A stretch of 42,989 bases of DNA from Ancylobacter amanitiformis. GTDB taxonomy: Bacteria > Pseudomonadota > Alphaproteobacteria > Rhizobiales > Xanthobacteraceae. Below the pieces are notes generated by a model, which was not told the origin of the DNA, did not search any database, and saw nothing but the letters and a program-made list of their open reading frames with translations. How positions within the stretch are numbered: position 1 is the stretch's first letter; every line of letters starts with the position of its first letter. The DNA is taken from assembly GCF_030814815.1 (NCBI RefSeq), contig NZ_JAUSVR010000025.1:1-42989 (forward strand). The letters are read 5' to 3'. This document shows, piece by piece, positions 38,623-42,989 of the stretch. Position numbers and translations under genes: made by a program.

Positions 38623-39513
38623 TCATCGCTGGGTCTCCGTCGGCGGCGCAAGGCCGTAAATAAACAGCCCCGCCTGGTCCGCCGCGCGCACGAGAGCCGC
38701 GACATCGGCCACGATAACGCCGCCAGCCTCGACCGCGATGCCGGCGAGACCGGCGCGCGCAGCGCCCTCCACGGTGCGCACGCCCAGCGAGGGCATGTCG
38801 AGGCGGCGATCCTGCCCGGCCTTGGGCAGTTTCACCAGCGCGCCGCAGCGCCCCGGCCGGGTGATGCGACCATTGCGGCGCAGTTCGGCGATGCGCGCCA
38901 GCATAAGGTCCGTGCCCTCCGCCGCCTCCATCGCCACGATATGCCGGCTCATCACCACCAGCCCCTGCCCGATATCCAGCGGCCCCGTGACCGTCAATGC
39001 GTGGCGCCCCACCTCGATATCGTCGAGGTCCCCCTCGGTCGGGGCCACCGCGCCGAGTTGGCCGGGAGGCATCAGGATCTCCGGCGCCACCTCATGGGCA
39101 CCGAGCAGCCGGAAGCCGGCTTCCTCGAAAATGCGGGCAACGCTTTTCAACAGATGATCATCGCCGCCCCGCAGCATGCTGAACACGCGCGGCAGCATGG
39201 TGAGCGTCGTCCAGTCGAACCGGATGTCTCGGATGCGCACGCGGAGCACATTGCCGATGAGCACCACGTCGCGGCATCCGTGGCGGCGCAACTCCCGTTT
39301 GAGCCGACCGAACTGCCCGATCGGCACCCATACATGCGGCCAACCTTCCAACGGGATGTCGGCGAAGCCGCGCACCGGAAACAGCACGACGTCGCGCCCC
39401 GCGCGGCGCGCCGCCTCCGCCACCGCAAGCGGAAAGGTGCCGCCGCCACAAATGACGGCGAGCGCCCCCCGCTCCGCCTGGGCGGCGGCCTCAGGCGACG
39501 TCCGGCTCGCCAT
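38623..39513 (-). CDS. lpxI: UDP-2,3-diacylglucosamine diphosphatase LpxI
   Basis: 296 residues of the LpxI (DUF1009) family. LAVICGGGTFPLAVAEAARRAG (about 18-39) is the N-terminal domain opening, and DIGQGLVVMSRHIVAMEAAEGTDLML (about 180-205) with KLPKAGQDRRLDMPSLGVRTVE (about 226-247) are the conserved C-terminal blocks. LpxI makes lipid X from UDP-diacylglucosamine and replaces LpxH in alphaproteobacteria. Its start overlaps the end of lpxA by 23 bases, indicating translational coupling. Confidence 0.96.
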   Translation of the reverse strand: MASRTSPEAAAQAERGALAVICGGGTFPLAVAEAARRAGRDVVLFPVRGFADIPLEGWPHVWVPIGQFGRLKRELRRHGCRDVVLIGNVLRVRIRDIRFDWTTLTMLPRVFSMLRGGDDHLLKSVARIFEEAGFRLLGAHEVAPEILMPPGQLGAVAPTEGDLDDIEVGRHALTVTGPLDIGQGLVVMSRHIVAMEAAEGTDLMLARIAELRRNGRITRPGRCGALVKLPKAGQDRRLDMPSLGVRTVEGAARAGLAGIAVEAGGVIVADVAALVRAADQAGLFIYGLAPPTETQR

Positions 39514-40321
39514 GATCGACAGAATCGGCGGGAACGGTCAGCCGGCGCTTGCCCGCGCCGCGGACGAACGTCACCACGTGCATCACGTTCGCATCGTCCG
39601 CGAAATGCTCGGCGACGCGGTCCGTGCGCTCGGCCAGCGTGCCGGCGCCATAGAACAGCTCGCGATAGGCATTCTGCAACTGGCGCCGCTGCAGCAGCGA
39701 AAAGCCGCGGCGCTTCAGGCCGGTATAGTTGAGCGAGCGCAGGCCGGGATGGCCTTCCATCATCAGGCCGAACGGGATGATGTCGAAATGCACCCCGCAC
39801 ATGCCACCGACCATCGCCCCGTCGCCAACGCGCGCATATTGATGCACGGCGGCCAGCCCGCCAATGAACACATCGTCGCCAACCGTGACATGGCCGCCGA
39901 GCGTCGCGTTATTGGCGAATGTCACGCGGGATCCGACCACGCAATCATGCGCGACATGGCTGGCCACCATGAACATGCAGCGGTCGCCGACCCGCGTCTC
40001 CATGCTGCCGCCGGCCGTGCCGATATTCATCGTCACATGCTCGCGGATGATGCAGTCGCGACCGATGATCAGCCGGCTGGGCTCGCCCTTGTAATGATAG
40101 GATTGCGGGGGAAAGCCCAGCGAAGCGAAGGGATAGATCACCGAGTTCGCCCCGATGGTCGTATGGCCCGCCACGGCGACATGCGAGATCAGCCGGACAC
40201 CGGCCTCCAGCACGACATTGGGCCCGACCGTGCAGAAGGGTCCGATTTCGACGCCGTCCGCGAGAACCGCCCCCTCCTCGACACGCGCGGAAGGATCGAC
40301 CTTGATGGAAACACTGCTCAT
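39491..40321 (-). CDS. lpxA: UDP-N-acetylglucosamine acyltransferase
   Basis: 276 residues, a left-handed beta-helix built of hexapeptide repeats ([LIV]-G-x4), followed by a helical C-terminus. The catalytic histidine is His125 in SHVAHDC, the same number as in E. coli. The residue corresponding to the hydrocarbon ruler falls in GGLAAVHQYARVG. It adds a 3-hydroxyacyl chain to UDP-GlcNAc, the first step of lipid A synthesis. Its ATG overlaps the fabZ stop by one base (TAATG). Confidence 0.97.
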   Translation of the reverse strand: MSSVSIKVDPSARVEEGAVLADGVEIGPFCTVGPNVVLEAGVRLISHVAVAGHTTIGANSVIYPFASLGFPPQSYHYKGEPSRLIIGRDCIIREHVTMNIGTAGGSMETRVGDRCMFMVASHVAHDCVVGSRVTFANNATLGGHVTVGDDVFIGGLAAVHQYARVGDGAMVGGMCGVHFDIIPFGLMMEGHPGLRSLNYTGLKRRGFSLLQRRQLQNAYRELFYGAGTLAERTDRVAEHFADDANVMHVVTFVRGAGKRRLTVPADSVDHGEPDVA

Positions 40322-40818
40322 TATTTGCCTGCCCGAGCCGCGATCATCGCGCTCACTTCAGCCTCGGCCACCAACTGGCCGTCGACCTTTGCCTCGCCGC
40401 GGAACCACCACATGTTACGGCGCTTGGTGAGCTTCGTCATATGGTATTCGAGCACATCGCCCGGCACGACCGGGCGGCGGAACTTCGCCTTGTCGATGGT
40501 CATGAAATAAACCAGCGGCGACGCATTCTCGACGGGGTACTGCCAGAGGCAGATCGTGCCCGCCGTCTGCGCCATGCCTTCCAGGATCAGCACGCCCGGC
40601 ATCACCGGATTATCGGGAAAATGCCCCTGGAAATGGGGCTCATTGGCGGTCACGTTCTTGATGCCGATGGCATGCCTGTCGCCATCGATATCGACAATAC
40701 GGTCGACCATCAGGAACGGGTAGCGATGCGGCAGTGTCGCGAGGATGCGCGAGATGTCCGCCGTCCCCAGCGTCGCCGTCTCGCCCTTGGCTTCAACCTG
40801 GACGTCCATTCCCTTCAC
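40321..40818 (-). CDS. fabZ: 3-hydroxyacyl-ACP dehydratase FabZ
   Basis: 165 residues, single hot-dog fold. Catalytic His66 ([13 protein letters not shown]) and Glu80 (VLILEGMAQ) keep the 14-residue spacing of Fab[13 protein letters not shown] is the conserved N-terminal box. It dehydrates 3-hydroxyacyl-ACP and competes with LpxA and LpxD for that substrate, which explains its place in the operon. The start at 40818 overlaps lpxD by 26 bases; a second ATG at 40809 is also possible. Confidence 0.97.
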   Translation of the reverse strand: MKGMDVQVEAKGETATLGTADISRILATLPHRYPFLMVDRIVDIDGDRHAIGIKNVTANEPHFQGHFPDNPVMPGVLILEGMAQTAGTICLWQYPVENASPLVYFMTIDKAKFRRPVVPGDVLEYHMTKLTKRRNMWWFRGEAKVDGQLVAEAEVSAMIAARAGK

Positions 40819-41875
40819 TGTCCTTTTGTTGGCGGCCCGGCGCGAGGTCCCCGCGGCCGAGCCGCTGGACGGCCATGACCTCCTTGAACCACTCGCGCAT
40901 GGGCTTGGCGGGCGAGCCGCCCCATTCCACGCCCGCGGGCACGTCGTCCTTCACATTGCTCGTGGCGGCAATGCGGGAGCCGTCGCCGATCGTCACATGG
41001 CCGATGACGCCGACCTGCCCCCCCAGCACGACGAAGTCACCCAGCGTCGCGCTGCCGGCAATGCCGGCCTGCGACACCACGATGCAGTGCCGGCCGATCA
41101 CCACGTTGTGCGCGATCTGCACGAGATTGTCGATCTTGCTGCCCTCGCCGATCACCGTGTCGCGCAGGCCGCCGCGATCGATCGTGGTGTTGGCGCCGAT
41201 CTCCACATCGTCCTGCAGGATGACCCGGCGGATCTGCGGGATCTTGGCGTGCCCCCGCGCGCCCCCGAGATAGCCGAAACCATCCTGCCCGATACGGGCG
41301 CCCGGATGGATGATGACGCGGTTGCCGAGCAGCGCGTGCAGCAGGCTCGCGCCCGCGCCGATCGAGCAGTCGCGACCGATGCGCACGCCCGGCCCGATGA
41401 TGGCGCCAGACGAGACCAGCGTGCCGGCGCCAATCTCCGCATCGGGCCCGACCACCGCGCCGGGATCGATCGTGACGCCGTCCTCAATGCGCGCCTGCGG
41501 ATGAACCACCGCCCCGGCGGCGATGCCGACCTGGCCGAAGATCGTCTCGGGACGCAGCAGATCGGCATAGAAGCGCCGGGCCACCACGACGAAGGCGGGA
41601 AACGGCCGGGCCACCACGATCGCGGTGGTGCCGGGGGGAACCTCGGCGACGAAGCGTGCGGACACCAGACACGCGCCGGCCCGCGTGGCGCGCAGTTGCG
41701 GCACGAATTTCAGGCCGTCCATGAAGGCGATATCGGCGGGCCCCGCCTCGTCGAGCGAAGCCACGCCGCGCAGCGGACGCGCGATACCCGCCCCCGCCGC
41801 CTTGCCCTGGACCAGCGCGCAGATGTCATCAAGCGTCATCGGCTCCACGGCCGGATGAAAAACCGGATCGCTCAT
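40793..41875 (-). CDS. lpxD: UDP-3-O-(3-hydroxyacyl)glucosamine N-acyltransferase
   Basis: 360 residues. An N-terminal uridine-binding domain (about 1-105) leads into a left-handed beta-helix of hexapeptide repeats (about 112-320) and a C-terminal helix. The catalytic His256 is in [11 protein letters not shown], equivalent to His239 of E. coli. It adds the second, N-linked acyl chain in lipid A synthesis. It follows bamA after 85 bases containing a hairpin. No skp (ompH) gene is present between bamA and lpxD, as expected in this order. Confidence 0.97.
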   Translation of the reverse strand: MSDPVFHPAVEPMTLDDICALVQGKAAGAGIARPLRGVASLDEAGPADIAFMDGLKFVPQLRATRAGACLVSARFVAEVPPGTTAIVVARPFPAFVVVARRFYADLLRPETIFGQVGIAAGAVVHPQARIEDGVTIDPGAVVGPDAEIGAGTLVSSGAIIGPGVRIGRDCSIGAGASLLHALLGNRVIIHPGARIGQDGFGYLGGARGHAKIPQIRRVILQDDVEIGANTTIDRGGLRDTVIGEGSKIDNLVQIAHNVVIGRHCIVVSQAGIAGSATLGDFVVLGGQVGVIGHVTIGDGSRIAATSNVKDDVPAGVEWGGSPAKPMREWFKEVMAVQRLGRGDLAPGRQQKDSEGNGRPG

Positions 41876-41899
41876 TTCGATGCCGTATCGCTACCCGTC

Positions 41900-41935
41900 C
41901 AAAATGAACCGGCGGCCCGGATGACCGGGCCGCCG
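41900..41935 (-). terminator. hairpin terminator between bamA and lpxD
   Basis: CGGCGGCCCGG and CCGGGCCGCCG form a perfect 11-bp stem with a four-base loop, followed on the minus strand by GTTCATTTT. It would end or attenuate bamA transcription and set lpxD-lpxB expression apart from bamA. Confidence 0.75.
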
Positions 41936-41960
41936 CGCTCGCCAGACTGTGTCTAGCCTA

Positions 41961-42989
41961 TCAGAAGCGGGTGCCACCGCTGAAGCGGAAAGCCTGCGTC
42001 TGGTCGTAAGCCTCCTTCGAAAGCGCCCAGGCGTAATCGAAGCGCAGCGGGCCGAAGGGCGACTTCCAGATCAAGCTGACGCCGACCGAGGAGCGGATGG
42101 AGTCGCTGTCGGCGACGCAGACATTGTTCAAGCCCTTGGTGCTGGAACCCGGCAACACGGAGCAATCGACCAGATTGTTCTGCCATCCCGCAATATTCGG
42201 GAAGGTCGTCTGGCCCTGATAGTCCCACAGCGAGCCGGCATCCGCGAACACCGCACCCTTCATGCCCAGATCCTTCGGCAGGAAGGTGAGCGGGAACTGC
42301 ACTTCCGCGGTCGTACCCCAGTAGAGCGTGCCGCCCAGCGCATCCGGGTCGGAGCCGTCGATACCCGAGGCCAAGTCGCGCGGACCAATGCCGTTCGGCG
42401 CGAAGCCGCGGACGATATCGGGCCCCTTGAAGAAGTTGTCGAGGATGCGCAGATCCTGACCACCCCACGAGGCGATGTTGCCTGCCTGGCCACGCAGCAT
42501 CAGCACCACGTCGCCATAGACCGGGAAGTAGAACCGCGAGTCGAACGTGGTCTTGATATAGTCGACGTCACCCCCGAGGCCGGCAAGGTCCTGCTTCAGT
42601 TCGAGCAGGTAGCCGTTGGTCGGATCGATGTTGTTGTCGAGCATGTTGTAGGTGAGCGTGTATCCGACGGCAGAGGTCAGCGCCGGATCATTGTTCACCT
42701 CGAGCAACGCCCACGAGATCTTACCGTAGTAGTAGTAATCGCTCGTGTTGATCGAGATTTCCTTCTGGTACAGGCTGTAGCGCAGACCGAGCGTCAGCTC
42801 GTCCGTCAGCGGCAGCGAGACGCGCAGCGTGCCGCCCGCCGTGCTGGTGTCATACGGGCTGTAGCTGGTCGCGCTGGTCTGCTTCCAGTAAAGATCGAAG
42901 CCGGCGGCGACGCGGTAATCCAGGAAGTAGGGCTCGGTGAAGCTGAAGTCGACACCCTGCGTGTTCTGACCCAGCGTGCCGGCCAGACG
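41961..42989 (-). CDS. bamA: outer membrane protein assembly factor BamA, C-terminal part
   Basis: The frame is open from the right window edge to a TAG at 41961, giving the last 342 residues; the N-terminus and POTRA domains are outside. The part seen is the 16-strand beta-barrel: TQGVDFSFTEPYFLDYR near its start, the RGF equivalent VRGFAPNGIGPRD (the loop 6 VRGF/Y motif that contacts the barrel interior), GTLYWGTTAEVQFPL, and FGPLRFDYAWALSK before the C-terminal FRFSGGTRF ending in phenylalanine. BamA inserts beta-barrel proteins into the outer membrane. An internal ATG at 42707 is not the start. Confidence 0.97.
   Translation of the reverse strand, partial: RLAGTLGQNTQGVDFSFTEPYFLDYRVAAGFDLYWKQTSATSYSPYDTSTAGGTLRVSLPLTDELTLGLRYSLYQKEISINTSDYYYYGKISWALLEVNNDPALTSAVGYTLTYNMLDNNIDPTNGYLLELKQDLAGLGGDVDYIKTTFDSRFYFPVYGDVVLMLRGQAGNIASWGGQDLRILDNFFKGPDIVRGFAPNGIGPRDLASGIDGSDPDALGGTLYWGTTAEVQFPLTFLPKDLGMKGAVFADAGSLWDYQGQTTFPNIAGWQNNLVDCSVLPGSSTKGLNNVCVADSDSIRSSVGVSLIWKSPFGPLRFDYAWALSKEAYDQTQAFRFSGGTRF

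Overview
The window is GC-rich (about two thirds G+C in the housekeeping genes) and looks chromosomal from an alphaproteobacterium of the order Hyphomicrobiales. The grounds are gene order (tRNA-Ser/rplU-rpmA-obgE-proB; tpiA-secG-pyrG; ppiD-trpE-G-D-C-moaC-moeA; lexA, comEC, gltX, gltA; lpxB-lpxI-lpxA-fabZ-lpxD-bamA), LpxI in place of LpxH, and a GAAC-N7-GAAC LexA box. A Xanthobacteraceae-type genus (Ancylobacter, Starkeya, Xanthobacter) is my inference, not a demonstrated assignment.

Left end (1-3048): a decayed mobile region at the 3' side of a tRNA-Ser(CGA). It holds the first codons of an IS5-like transposase cut by the window edge, an unexplained gene remnant, phage tail protein X, phage late-control protein D, an AT-richer membrane/coiled-coil protein of unknown function, and the 3' stub of a DNA methyltransferase whose end is duplicated in a 105-bp tandem repeat. 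Right of the tRNA come a 15-bp minisatellite of about 15 copies and a small ElaB/YqjD-like membrane protein.

4179-11000: ribosomal operon rplU-rpmA with a good sigma-70 promoter, a GNAT acetyltransferase, obgE and proB. The usual next gene, proA, is absent. In its place is a strikingly AT-rich ParB-like gene (8427-9731), clearly foreign, followed by an exported serine hydrolase. The ParB-like gene is the best candidate in the window for an undescribed system.

11192-15752: a polyamine-type ABC transporter operon potD-potA-potB-potC with a sigma-54-like promoter and an intra-operon hairpin, ending at a bidirectional terminator shared with pyrG. Reading leftwards from 18790 are tpiA-secG-pyrG (glycolysis, protein export, CTP synthesis).

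18981-26788: a compact operon linking the periplasmic chaperone ppiD to tryptophan synthesis (trpE, trpG, trpD, trpC) and molybdenum cofactor synthesis (moaC, moeA). A three-gene nitrogen-catabolism insert follows: AtzH/HpxZ-like, GntR regulator and divergent allophanate hydrolase atzF, with a periodic CACGTG-containing palindrome array before the regulator.

30175-42989: lexA with its own SOS boxes, comEC with an unusual repetitive C-terminal tail, gltX, gltA, and then on the minus strand the outer-membrane block bamA-lpxD-fabZ-lpxA-lpxI-lpxB (beta-barrel assembly and lipid A synthesis). bamA is cut by the right edge of the window.
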